Of a stretch of 64,000 nt of DNA, positions 48,950-61,400 are shown one piece after another. The stretch comes from Panorpa germanica. Taxonomy: Eukaryota > Arthropoda > Insecta > Mecoptera > Panorpidae. Under the pieces are notes generated by a model. It ran no database searches. It worked only from the letters and a program-made list of their open reading frames with translations, and was not told the origin of the DNA. Positions within the stretch are counted from its first letter, which is position 1. Every line of letters starts with the position of its first letter. The position numbers were made by a program, and so were the translations under genes. Location of the stretch: the NCBI GenBank assembly GCA_963678705.1, contig OY783222.1:13525730-13589729 (forward strand). The letters run 5' to 3'.

Positions 48950-50160
48950 TTTCTGGACAGCTTGTAAGGTTGACAATTAAGTAATTTCGGGTTTTACTTC
49001 TGTCTATATTATTATTATAATTTTTTTTTTTATTTATTCATTTATGAAATTACATATCTTATCATATCAGCATATGTTTTTATTTATTTATTGTCTATAT
49101 TATGATTTTTTGCTTTTGACAATTGACAGGTGTCAGTTTTAGCTTATTTTATAAGCAAGTTGCGTGTTATTTTGTTTGTAGCTGTAAATTTGGGGCAATT
49201 TTAAGATAGACTGATTTTTTGACATTTTTTACTTTTTTATTATTTACTTTTACTGTTTACTGCTATTACTAGTTTTCATGTGAGAAAAAGGTAAAAAGCG
49301 AAAAAAATATTGTGCAATTATTAAAGGCAATGAAGGGAAGAGGTGGATGGCGAAGATAGAGAAAAAGAGCGAGGAATGGCAGAGTAGAAACAGGAGGGAG
49401 AGTAGCAGGAGGAGCGAAGCAGTAGCAGTAACAGTTTTGTTTTTATTTTTATAAGGATAATTTTTTTTTTTTGAATGAGTGAGAATGTTTAGATATAATA
49501 AGGATCAAAAATGAATTGAGCACAATGATATGTAATTTAATGAGTTAAGGCAGAAGAATGTAGTGACCAATGTCAAAAACATTAAAAAATAAATAATGAT
49601 AATATTTAGCAAGAAGACTGAAAAAGATAAAGCCAAATGAAATTAAAAATAAAGAAGAAAAATAATTCATACTACAAAGCCGAAATTACTTTCGTGCCAA
49701 CGCAATAGTTTTTTTAATTACTTTAATTTTACGTTTGTATATCTTTACTTCTAACTCTTTGTATATTGGCAATTTTTATGTTGGGGTTGCTATGTTATCA
49801 TGAGGGAGATATGTGTGTTACGTGCTGTCCAGGGCCGTTTCTAGGATTGGTGGGCCCCCATATATATTTCGAATTATTCGTATTTTTTTTGTTATTTTTA
49901 ATAATGCATGAAAAATAAATCGAGCAAAAAAAAAGGAAGATTGTGGTGTATAGTCACGGGCTTATATGTAGCCTTTGCTTAAAAGCGGCCTAGCTGCTGT
50001 CTTTAAAGTTCATCATTTTGTTTTAGATATATCAATAAAACGATATATAAAATAAACCCAGTAGTAAACACAGAGTGAAGAAACTTCAAGTGATGGCCTC
50101 AATGTACAAACGTATTTTATCGTAATGTTTAAACAAATATTTATTGTCGTATGCGATTTC
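48950..50160. other. Gene-free region with low-complexity and repeat scraps
   Basis: 49310-49440 is purine-rich (GGGAAGAGGTGGATGGCGAAG etc.) without a long frame. 49828-49990 holds scraps of a dispersed repeat (GGGCCGTTTCTAGGATTGG, TGCTTAAAAGCGGCC). Nothing else recognised. Confidence 0.4.
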
Positions 50161-50252
50161 TATTTAACGGGGTCGAGGGCAAGTGATGACCGCCTCTTCC
50201 GTCACTGTTGTATAACTGCTACTGTAAAATAACGTAAAAATTTGAAACTTAC

Positions 50253-50394
50253 TAGAACAATATGAGTATCCAAAAAGAATGTCGGCCAATGTTGTCGCAG
50301 GATCTTCAATTTGGTTGAAAGCAACGTTCTCGATCTTGTTCAGGCGGCTAACGGGCTCGCAAATTATGTTAGGCACTTTTATCATTAAATACAA
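50253..50394 (-). CDS. Possible short coding exon, unrecognised
   Basis: The minus strand reads MYLMIKVPNIICEPVSRLNK, then IENVAFNQIEDPATT and LADILFGYSYCS, then a good donor A|GTAAGT at 50252. Base composition is more balanced than the surroundings. A continuation across a possible acceptor at about 50220 gives only a few more residues before a stop. No family recognised; could be chance. Confidence 0.25.
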
Positions 50395-50689
50395 AGATTC
50401 AACGAAATATTAGAAAGAACACATATAACTCTGAACGTTAAAAAGTTAGGTTTTAGAAGCAAGGTTTAGTTGGGGGTCGTACAAGTAACTAGCACCAACT
50501 GATCTGCTTGTGCGCGCTGAGGTTGTTTTATGCGGAAACTCTATCTCTCTTATCAGCAGTTTATTGCGTCAATGAAACTCACCAGATATTCTCCAATAAC
50601 AACAAAATAAGATTAAAGTTAACTATAAATATAAGGTAGGAATATTATTGAGTTTGATTCTGTTGTTTTTAATGCTGTACGAGTATATC

Positions 50690-51790
50690 CAGTGCTGGTT
50701 CAACTGTAGAAATAGAAAGGGCTGCTAAAATAGATATTGACAATATTTTCGTTCCTACAACCGTTTTAGCATATACCATATCCATACTTAAAACTTTAAT
50801 CTCATTTATCTCAAACATACTTTTTTCAACTGAAGAAAATAAAACTATGAATCGTCTGAAATTGAAATATTTTATTCACAACAGCTATTGACTATCGTTG
50901 AATGGGCTTGTGTCCTATGTCTTAATTTCTATAAAAGTGTTCATAAAGTGGGTTACTAGAAACTCAAATGTTCAACTATTTTTTAATAACTCCTTATATG
51001 TTAGGAGATATTAATATTAAAAAAAATCATTTTATCTCTTTAATTATTAAAACGTTGTACACATTTCAAATGCATGTGACATCACAACCGCTGCCAACCT
51101 TACAGCTCATATATATCAAATATTATTTACAGCTATTTCAAGGAACAATAAAATTTGTATATTATGTCTGCCGTAACAGGGTTAAATAAAATAAAAACGT
51201 ATTATTCTTTGTCTTGACTTGGTTATTACGACTACCAACAACCACAAAACATTACCACAGCACTGACCTACTCAACAAATAACTGACGTTAAAATGCATT
51301 TCACGTCATACAAATATTTCCGACTATTTCTAGCTCTAAAACTACAATTCAAACTTTTAATTGCTAATCTTAACATCAATTTCAATCAACAACTGAAAAA
51401 TCGACCACTAAAAAATGAGGACATAAGCCCATTATAACCATTTTTTTATTTCAATAATTTCGTATTATTTTCATTAAATAACTGGTAAATAAAACCCGGT
51501 TTTTAGAACTTCAATTTCAAAAGCGTGCCTGTTATATACAATTTTTTTTCGCGTAGTCCCGACCACTAATACTAATTATTAATTTAATAGTTTTTGTTTT
51601 TTAGATAAATAGAAGTACCAAAACCGGCACATCGTCCAGGTCAAATTTTTCGACAGGGTCTACTTCAGCGCCATTTATAAAATAATTAACAATTTTTTTA
51701 AATATCAATATTTTTCATTATTTTTATTGTAAAAAAAGAATCACCAAAATACCTTAAATTTTCGAGCTCTGGACCACCCCTATGCAAAAA
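50690..51790. repeat. Old dispersed repeat Q, copy 1, split by a MITE
   Basis: The outer parts 50690-50901 and 51433-51790 are together similar to 60700-61290: CCGTTTTAGCATATACCAT, AACTTTAATCTCATTTAT, AGATAAATAGAAG..CCAAAA, TTCGACAGGGTCTACTTCAG and TTTTCGAGCTCTGGACCACC. MITE M copy 4 interrupts it. Confidence 0.6.
50902..51432. mobile_element. TA-family MITE M, copy 4
   Basis: ATGGGCTTGTGTCCTATGTC at the left; on the right TAAAAAATGAGGACATAAGC then CCAT, followed by TA. Inserted in repeat Q. The short frame inside is shared with other copies only as DNA similarity. Confidence 0.8.
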
Positions 51791-52309
51791 AATAAAATAA
51801 AGGTGCGATGATTTGAACGCTCTCGTTGCTCCTGCAAAGACATTGACTTTATTGTCTCCGGCATAACACTTTCCAAGAAAAAATCGAAATTATATTTTAC
51901 ATATATTAGTTAATATATACATAAAACAGCTATTGTCTAACACAGAGTGCTTTGTGTTGCTAGAATTTCAGGCGTTGTACTTATTATATATGTACAACAC
52001 CTATATTATTATCATTATAGATGTCCTTGAATGGAGTTGTGAATGATGTATTAAACCAGCTCCAGACGATGCGGTTTCAAATGTTTGCCTCCAACGTGTG
52101 AGTCAAATATTAGATGATTGACATGGCAAGTTTCCTACTACACGGTAGAACGAATGTTTGATCCGAATGATTTATTTATTTTATTAATTTGTTGATATTA
52201 TTGACACTGACACTGTTTAACAAGCTGTCCATCGTAGTATAAAACTTCATGCGATACACAATGCAGCTGTAGTAGTAAATGACGTATTTCACACACACAC
52301 TCGTGTATC
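51791..52309. other. Gene-free region
   Basis: No coding potential and no repeat matched elsewhere in the window. Confidence 0.35.
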
Positions 52310-53010
52310 GTCTGGATCTGTTGTATAAGGGAGATAGTAAATCAGCGGGCATGATTCACTATGCTTTGGAATTTTCCATAACGTTGGATCCCTTTATTAA
52401 TTACAGAGTTAACATGACTATTTTAATTGTTAAGGAGGTATAGGACGTTAACGTAAATGATGAAAACGTTGTGAAATTTTGAGGGTCGATACAAATAGTT
52501 AAAATACATGCTGTCTCAAAATTTTAGAGACCTAGGGTTCATAGTTTTCTTTTTATACATGATTAAAAATAGTCATTTTCCATACAAATCATAATTTTTA
52601 GCTCAATTTCACCACATAATATAACTTTTAATTATAAAAAAATGGTGACACGGCTTTCAAAAACCAGGTATATATAAAATAATCTTTTCTGTAACTATTG
52701 CAAAAAGAAAATTATCAAAAGGATACCTATATACGAAACTATTTAAATAAAATTTAAATTGAATTAATATATATTTGATATTAATCATTTTAACAAGCAA
52801 AAAGCAGTTTAATAGGGAATTGAAAAATTAATTTTCAAAGGTACAGTCCAATATTTGCTCGTCCTTCATGTACTTCGTATTTTGCATTTCGTATTACCGA
52901 GAGATAAACTTTTTGCATTGACGGTACGTCCTACGTCCTGTACCTCCTTAATCTCTTCTAAAATAGAAGTAGGTATTAAAAAATAATTGTTTAATAGTTA
53001 ATTAATTATT
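52310..53010. mobile_element. Degenerate MITE M copy interrupted by a TTAA element
   Basis: 52320-52430 (GGGAGATAGTAAATCAGCGG, GGAATTTTCCATAACGTTGG, TCCCTTTATTAATTACAGAG) matches the M interior. The expected continuation (ATCTC...AAAAAATAATTG) resumes at 52952, on the far side of the inserted element. Confidence 0.5.
52434..52947. mobile_element. Non-autonomous TTAA-flanked (piggyBac-type) element
   Basis: It begins GGAGGTATAGGACGT and ends with the near-perfect inverse ACGTCCTGTACCTCC (one mismatch in 15). It is flanked on both sides by TTAA (52430-52433, 52948-52951), the piggyBac target-site signature. It is 514 bp with no transposase frame. The host sequence on either side is a broken MITE M. 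Confidence 0.75.
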
Positions 53011-53373
53011 AATAAGTTTTAACACTATCTAGGATCAAAATAAATAGAAAACAAAATAAAATTTATGCAAAATCAACATTTATTTGGCACTTTTTAAAGC
53101 CATTTCAAATAACACTCTTGCAATTGTGACTTGTATTGTATTCTAAATTTGAACACTATTTATGAATTTTTGTTACTATAAAATGTGTTTATTATTTTAT
53201 TATGTGTTTATCAATTAAAATGAACTTATAAGAGCAATAAAAAAAATGTATTTAATATATAGTCCAAAATAATACAAACACCATTACTGACCTAACGTTA
53301 CTGTCTCAGAGACACCGGGGTACCCCGGGGCACATGTGACACTGTTTACTTGTAGCGAGTGAGCTTTCGAATA

Positions 53374-53959
53374 ATGGGCTTGTGTCCTCATTTTTTTGTG
53401 GTCGATTTTTCAATTGTTGATTGAAATTGATGTTAATAAATGTGTATTGGCGTGTCTATTTTATTAAATATCTAAATGTTGACGGAGATATAGCAATTAA
53501 AAATGGTCGGCCATATTTTTATGACGTGAAATGCATTTTAACGTCAGTTATTTGTTGAGTAGGTCAGTGCTGTGGTAATCTTTTGTAGCTGTTTGTAGTC
53601 GAATAATCAAGTCAAATCAAAGAATAATAAGTTTTTATTTTATTTAACCCTGCTAAGGCAGACATAATATTGGAATTTGAGTGATCCTTGAAATAGCTGT
53701 AAATAATATTTAATATTTTGATATATATATATATTCATATAGCAGAGATTTATGAGCTGTAAGGTTGGTAACCTTACACAATGATTGTGATGTCAATCCC
53801 TTTAATAATTATAGAGATAAAATGACTTCTTTAATTGTTAATATCTCTTAACATATAAGGAGTTATTAAAAAATAATTGGATATTTGAGGTTCTAGTAAC
53901 CCACTTTATCAATATATAGTACACTTTTGTAGAAATTAAGACATAGGACACAAGCCTAT
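53374..53959. mobile_element. TA-family MITE M, copy 5
   Basis: ATGGGCTTGTGTCCTCATTT at the left and AGGACACAAGCCTAT at the right, with TA at 53372-53373 and 53960-53961. Same interior order as copy 1. Confidence 0.8.
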
Positions 53960-54417
53960 TATTCGGGAGCACAAATAATGAAGCTACCTGTGCGCTCAGT
54001 TACAAACTACTTATAATGACGAAATAAGGTTCAAATATACGATGTCTGTGAGACATCCACGTCACTACTTAAAAGTTAATAAGTCGAGATGTGCTTGTGA
54101 TGTCACATTCGTACCCCTCTTCTCTTCTATGAATTTGCTAAGTCTTTTATGGAACAAAATGTAAAAGATATGCATTTCAAATCAGTGGATACGCCAGTTA
54201 CAGCTAGGTCGTGCAACCCAGAAAAGTTTTATATTATACCAGCTAAACCCAGCCACGCATCGCTTTGGTTCAGTCTGATATGAAAAAAGTAAATAAAAGA
54301 CACACTCACACAAAAACACAGACGGCGATCAACTGGAAAGAATCGAAAGAAATTATTTCGATTTTTTAAAATACGCGCGTATTCGAACTCAACATTGTGT
54401 CAACATTTCAAGTTTGA

Positions 54418-54842
54418 TTCGATTTTTCATGTGTTGATTGAAATTGATGTTAATAAATGTATATTGGCTTTTTATTTTAATAAATAAAAAACTTAAATAT
54501 AGACGGAGATATAGCAATTAAAAATTGGAATTGCAGTTTTAGCGCGTAGGTCAGTTATTTTTTCTATTGATAAGAGTTCTGTGTTGAATATGCTATCTCT
54601 TTTACGCTGTGCTGTATAGAAGAGGTAGCAACTTAGCGGACGTAATGTCACATGTCTTGGAATGTTCTATAACGATGAATCCCTTTAATATTTTAACGGA
54701 CAAAATGACTTTTTTAATTGTTAATATCTCCTAACACATAAGGAGTTATTACAAAATAGTTGGACATTTAAAGTTCTAGTAACCAACTTTATCAATTTAT
54801 AGTACAGTTTTATAGAAATTAAAATATAGGACACAAGCCCAT
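54418..54842. mobile_element. TA-family MITE M, copy 6, left terminus lost
   Basis: Starts within the GATTTTTCATGTGTTGATTG block; the right end AGGACACAAGCCCAT is intact and followed by TA. Confidence 0.65.
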
Positions 54843-55449
54843 TATACAGGCTCAATATATAAAGAAGAAGATATAAATCAAAGAATACAAGCGCCAAAAC
54901 ATAAATTACGTTTATGTGTATTGAAGGTTTATCCAACATAACAGAAGTTACCTATTTTGTAAACAATGTTACTTAATAATAATTTTAGAACGATTCTGCC
55001 TATTTTCTGCTTTTTGAGAAATAAATCTATGTTTTGTGCATTAGTTTAATCAGACGGCAAGTGCTTTATACTTGACGACAGACTGCTGTTTCTTCGAGTT
55101 CGATCTCCAGATCGTCTAGGTTTGTCATATTTTGTTTTTGCCGGGAAAATAACTTAACCTAAAAGATGAATAGATGTCAGCACTTGCTCAAAGCTCCGAA
55201 GCTTTTATTCTGGGTAGTAAGTAATAAGGGTGTGAGTCTCTTGCGGGGTGCAGTGTGTAACTTTAGGGTGGATATCAGCCATTTTGAATATAACAACACC
55301 CCTCTTATGTTGTCCAAAAGAGTGTTGTACTAAACTGTAATGGAGATTAAAGTAAAATGTAAAATAAAATTAAATGATTAAAAAAACGTTGCTAATAAAT
55401 AATAAAATAAGAATGTGATCCGATACAATCGACACGATAAAAACACAAA
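54843..55449. other. 5' flank of the PXYLP1-like gene
   Basis: No coding potential. It should contain the promoter and 5' UTR of the gene starting at 55450; no core element is recognised. Confidence 0.4.
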
Positions 55450-58400
55450 ATGTTGATGGACATGCTGCGGTTCTCGGCTCAGCAAAGAGCTTTTTATTGC
55501 TATTTAATTTTGTCTATTTGGATATTTTTATTAATAGCCGGTATGTATATTTATAAGTACCTCGCTAAACACAAAACGTAAATTCATGTATTATTTAACG
55601 ATATATTTTTTACCTAAGTATTATTTACGTTTTACGTACTACGTATTATTAATTACTAAAATTTTACAAAATTCTGTTACAATGTCAAAATGTGAATGCA
55701 TGTTGCATGTCATCTTTTATTATTATATTAGTTTAATATGAAACATAATATAATCTTGCATAAAAAAATTGTTAAATGTCAGAAAACATTAATTTATATT
55801 GAAAGATAACTTTTATTATGTATCTGACATTATAATACCTTAATAGATTTTAGTGAAAGGTAAACTTTGTTACGTTAAATAAACCTTAAACATTAGTAAC
55901 TGTATTTGGTAGATATATATTTCTTTTATTATGTTTTACAATATGTTTTAAAATAGTGTTAAGGTTAATAATTATAAGACAGTATTGTTCGCTGTTGCAA
56001 ACACAAAACATGCGTGTTACCTAACATCTATGTAATATTTTACTTAAACGAAACCTAGCTATATTTAATCAAAAAAAGACTAAATAAAAGATAACCCTTT
56101 ATAACCTTTTAATCCTTGAAAATGACTTCTTAAGATTTTATAACACCAAAATTCAAAAAATGATTATGCCAACTGTAGATTTATTTTCCAAAAAGCAGTA
56201 GGTCACAAAAGTTATATATAAAGTTACATTGTTTACGTAACAGGTAACTAAGTGTATCTCAGATAAATGTTAAATAAACGTAGCTGTGTTCAGTGGGTAC
56301 ATAATTCGACGTCGATGTCATTTTAAAAGAATATTTGTCCTTAACTCTTTGAATGTTTTTAGGAATGTATAAATACATAGGAAGTCCGGATTTGTCACCC
56401 CAGTTTTACAGTCCGAGAGAAATTAATCAAAAATTTGAAGTTAGTATGAGAAATAAAAGAATTTTCCAAGCGTGCAGCCCATTGGAGGATGTGGTCGCAG
56501 GAAACGAAGGTAAACATTTTATATTATGAATACACCCTGTATTCACTCCACCTGTCGGAATACAACTGAAGATAAAGTTGATTCGAACTACAATGGGCTT
56601 GTGTCCTATGTCTTAATTTCTATAAAAGTGTACTATATATTGATAAAGTGCGTTACTAAAACCTCAAATGTTCAATTATTTTTTAATAACTCCTTGTATG
56701 TTAAGAGATATTAACAATTAAAGAAGTCATTTTGTCTCTTTAATTATTAAAGGGACTCAACGTTGTAGAACATTCCAAGACATGTGACCTCACGAACAAT
56801 AAAATTTCAATATTATGTCTGCCGTGAAAGGGTTAAATAAAATAAAAACTTATTATTCTTTGACTTGACTTGATTATTTCGACTACTAACAGCTACAAAA
56901 CATTACCACAGCACAGACGTAATCAACAAATAACTGACGTATTCAATGCATTCACGTCATTCAAATGGCAGACCATCTGTAGCGCTAAAACTACAATTCA
57001 AATTTTTAATTGCTATATCTCCGTCAATATTTAGATATTTAATAAAATAGACACGCTAATACAGATTTATTAACATCAATTTCAATCAACAATTGAAAAA
57101 TCGACCTCTAAAAAATGAGAACACAAGCCCATTACACACTTTGGGTAATATTGCAACGTGCATATTTCTAGCCAGCCAGTATTATATGAATATATTATGC
57201 CTTCTTTACAAAGTTACATATATTTTATTAACCAGGTGGCAAAATGGAGGGCTGGACCCTTCGCGGAGTGCAAGTATTGATCCGCCACGGAGACCGCGGG
57301 CCCCTGGATCACGTACGGGGTATAGCCGATGTGGACTGTGGCATGAACAATAATCCATCTGTTGATAGGTACAGACACAAGCACAAATAAATTAAGGTCG
57401 TTATTTTGTCTGCGAAATGCATGGAGTTTTATAACCGTAATTAATAAATTATCTAAAAAATATTAAAATTTCATAAGAAATTATTCGAAATATTCCATGT
57501 ATCTAAGCCTTGTTCACAAGGTGATTAATACGCGCGAGTCGAGGTGCCCGTGATTTACACGCGCGTGCAAACAAATCTTGCGACTGCATGAGACGGACAC
57601 ATTTACGTGTGGATGTATAAATTGCATGTATTTAAGGCTTTGTGGCCAAATCTAAACACAAAACATGGATGTTATCTTCATGTAATATTTTACTTATAAG
57701 CGAAACCTACTAATATTTAATTTAAAAAGGTTTAAATAAAGATAATTTATAACTTTTTACCTTCAAGGTAGTTATTATACTACGTATCATTGGTAGAATG
57801 ATATAACTTTTCTATATTATAATGTTCCAAGTGTTTATTTATATTCTTATATGTTTATATGTTTGGTTCGAATTTTGTATGGCATCTCGAAAACGGCTTC
57901 GGGGAAGTTGTTGAAAATTTCCTATTTCGTAGAGAAAAAAATTCTAAGACTTTTAGCGTCCCCGGATTTTTCCCTGAATTTCCTGGAAACCCGTAATTTT
58001 AGAAAAACTGGAAATAAAGTGAGCCCTTTTTTGCTGTATTACTTTTAATTCGTAAAAGATAGAAAGTTAAAATTTTGCATGTGTATTAAGGTATTCAATG
58101 CTGACATTTTTCAAAAATTAGAAATTCAAAAATTGAAAAAGGGGGGTTGAAGAAATTCGGGGGCCCGGTAGGGAACTTTGGAGAAATTTTGTATATTATT
58201 GTGCGAGCTTATTATTTCAATTTAAAAATAGAATTAAATATGAAATCTAATTACAAATTATTTTATTGGATTCAAATCATACTCGCCAAAAAGACGTCGC
58301 ATTGCGACGGGGGTAAACTCCAGTATTGTAAAAAATGATACAAGATATTATTATCAAATTGTCTCAATTGTTCTCTTATTATTAATATACAAAAAAAAAC

Positions 58401-61400
58401 AAATTTCAACTAAATTTTTTGCTTACTCAGCTATAAATTCTTCTTATCTCAATAACGGTTGATCATACAAAAAAAATGCATAAAATCAAATTTGTAGTGA
58501 ATTTTATGTTCTTGCATGCGATTCTTTAGAGTGACCTGGTCACTCTAGAGGACACTTTAGAGTGTCTAATGGTCAACCATTCCAATGAGTGAATATTTTA
58601 TTTTTACTTCTAATTCATTAGCATAATATTAACTTCAAAACAATAAAAACTGTACTTACTTTGTGATTCAGTAGATTCTTCTTGTCTGCTCAAGTTCTAT
58701 AGTACTTGCTCGGATTAGTATAGTGTTATAGGTATATATTTTACCATCACTTATTCTGATAATATGATGCAACCGGCAGAATAGGGTTGAGAACGGGTGA
58801 AATAAATACTAAAACTTATAATTGTTTATTAATAGCAGTTGTAAAGTTCATCCCCAGTTATAAAGTTCAACGAAATCAGAGTATTTTTCCTCTAACGTTT
58901 CAATTTTCGCTTGTAAAGTTTTTAATATCTTAAATGATCAACATTTAAAAACAAATCATCGAAATCGGAGTGTCACTGACTGGTTTCTCTAATAACGCAC
59001 TTATACACATGTCAGGTATTTTTCCATTAATAGTAACGATATCATATGAGGACTGCCGCTTCTAAATATTTTCCATAGCTTATATAGTATTCCATGCATT
59101 TGCTTGACCATATGAACTCGTTTGAACCTTTTAGATTTAAAGCATTGAGTTGCACTATACATATTATTTCGTTTACTCTCATAATTTTAATATATGTATA
59201 TAGTGTGAACAGTAGTTTGATATAAAGATTCAAACTAAGAATAAGTGACGAGTTGACTTTTATACAAAAACTTGAATTATTATTTATGTTAATTAAATTA
59301 TTAGAAACACAAATTATAAGTGTTGTAGATTGACTACAAACCTGTACAATGTATCAATAATGAATGAACCTATCCCAACAGCTACATTTATAAGATTTAA
59401 CCCAAAATTTATATATTTATATATATGTTTTTTCATATGATTTTTCGGGCTTCCTAGGCACGTAGTCTTTTATTGCTCCAACAATGTTCTGCATTCTGTT
59501 TTTTTTTAAACTTTATATCCCGACAAATATATATATATATACTAGAGTTTAACTCCGTTTTTTTATGGCGACGTCTTTTTAGTGTGTATGATTTGAATTC
59601 AACAAAATAATTCATAATTTCATTTCAAATTTTAATTCTATTTTCAAATTAAAATATTTAACAATTTATTCGTTATTTGACCTAATTTTGTTCAAAATAT
59701 AAGATTTTTTTTTCGATTTGTAAATTAGAAACTAATGTTAGCTATATTCAAAATTTAAACGTTACAGAACAATTTTTACCCTCGGTAACCAAATAAATTT
59801 TTTGAATTTTGATTTTTTTTTATAACATATTAATTATTACGTAATCCAATTGAAGTTATCTTTAAAAGAAATTAGCATTGAACACCATAATTCATATGAA
59901 AAATTTCAACTTTCTATCTTGTACGAATTAAAAGTTATAGAGCAAAAAGTAAAAATTTTTTTTTAGTTTTTCCAAAACTACGAGTTTTCAGGAAATTAAG
60001 AAGACGCCAAAAGTCTTGAATGTTTTTCTCTACGAAATAGACTATTTTCAAGAAAATTCCGTTTTCGAGCCACCATACGAATCGCGTAAACTTAACAAAT
60101 AAACATATAAACTTTCACTTGGAACATTATAATATAGAATGTGTGTGTTGTGTGTATGTGTGTTACTTTCACCAAGAGGTATTCCAGCATTAGCCTCAGA
60201 GATTTTACTTTAAAAATATATCACCATTCTCGGAAATATTGCGTTTCTCTATTTATTTAATTTGACACCTCTTTTTGAAAGACCCTATATACAACTGCTT
60301 ATTTCTTTTTTCAGATACGTGTTGCAGTTGGCTAACATGAGCCACTCTACGTGGACCCAGCCAGGACCTTTTCACGGATTCCCAATGCTTCCCACGACAC
60401 CTAAATCCTGTGAACTAGGGCAACTGACACAAAAGTAAATATTACTATAACCAGAGCCAAAATGAGAATGACTTCATTTCTATAAAATTGATCTATATAT
60501 TGATAAAGTTATATTTTTGTTTAACATTTTCTTTCCTTCTATAAATTGCACTGTGTTGTAAAACAGAGTGTAATAGAGATGCCTAATGAAATGTTAGTTA
60601 CTACTTACAGCTATCTCGAACAACACATAACGTGTTGACATTTTAAGTGGGTACAATGGTCTAGAATTTTCAAATTTCGAAAGTATAGTCTTTTAAGAAT
60701 ATACTGTTAAATTTTTGTAAGGATATTGCCAATAGTTTCGTTTCTACAGCCGTTTCAGCGTATATCAATAGCCATATAGCCATAGAAAAACTTAAAACTT
60801 TAATCTCATTTATGTCAAAACTACTTCTTTCGGCATGGTGTTGTAGAAAAAATAGAAACTATTCAACCGAATCGTCTGAAATGTTAATATGTTTTTCACA
60901 ACATCAATAACCATAGTTGGAACTAGAATCATTTTTTATTTCAATAATTTTGTATTTTTGTATTAGTACCTGGTACATAAAACCCAGTTTTTAGAATTTC
61001 AATTTCAAAAGCGCGCCATTTTGTCAATTTTCTATTTTTTTCTCTAGTTCCGTCCATAACTGTACTCATACTAATTAATAATTTTCTTAGTCTTTATTTA
61101 TCAGATAAATAGAAGAGCCAAAAACGGCAAGACCGTCCAGTTCTAATTTTTTGACAGGGTCTACTTCAGAGTCATTTTTACCATATTTAACAATATTTTT
61201 AAATTTCAAAAAAGTTTTTTTTGTATGTAGAATAAGTGTAGTAATAAGCCTAAAAAACCTTAAAAAACCTTAAATTTTCGAGCTCTAGACCACCGTCCCC
61301 CCTTAAAGGGGGTAAACAACTTAAATAAAATCGATTATTTATTATTCTACAGACTTTTATTCTTGCTACCCGCTTGTTACATTACATTCATGTAATATTT

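Noticed and set aside
49310-49440. Purine-rich stretch considered as exon or regulatory tract
   Set aside because: No frame of useful length and no splice context; probably low-complexity sequence.
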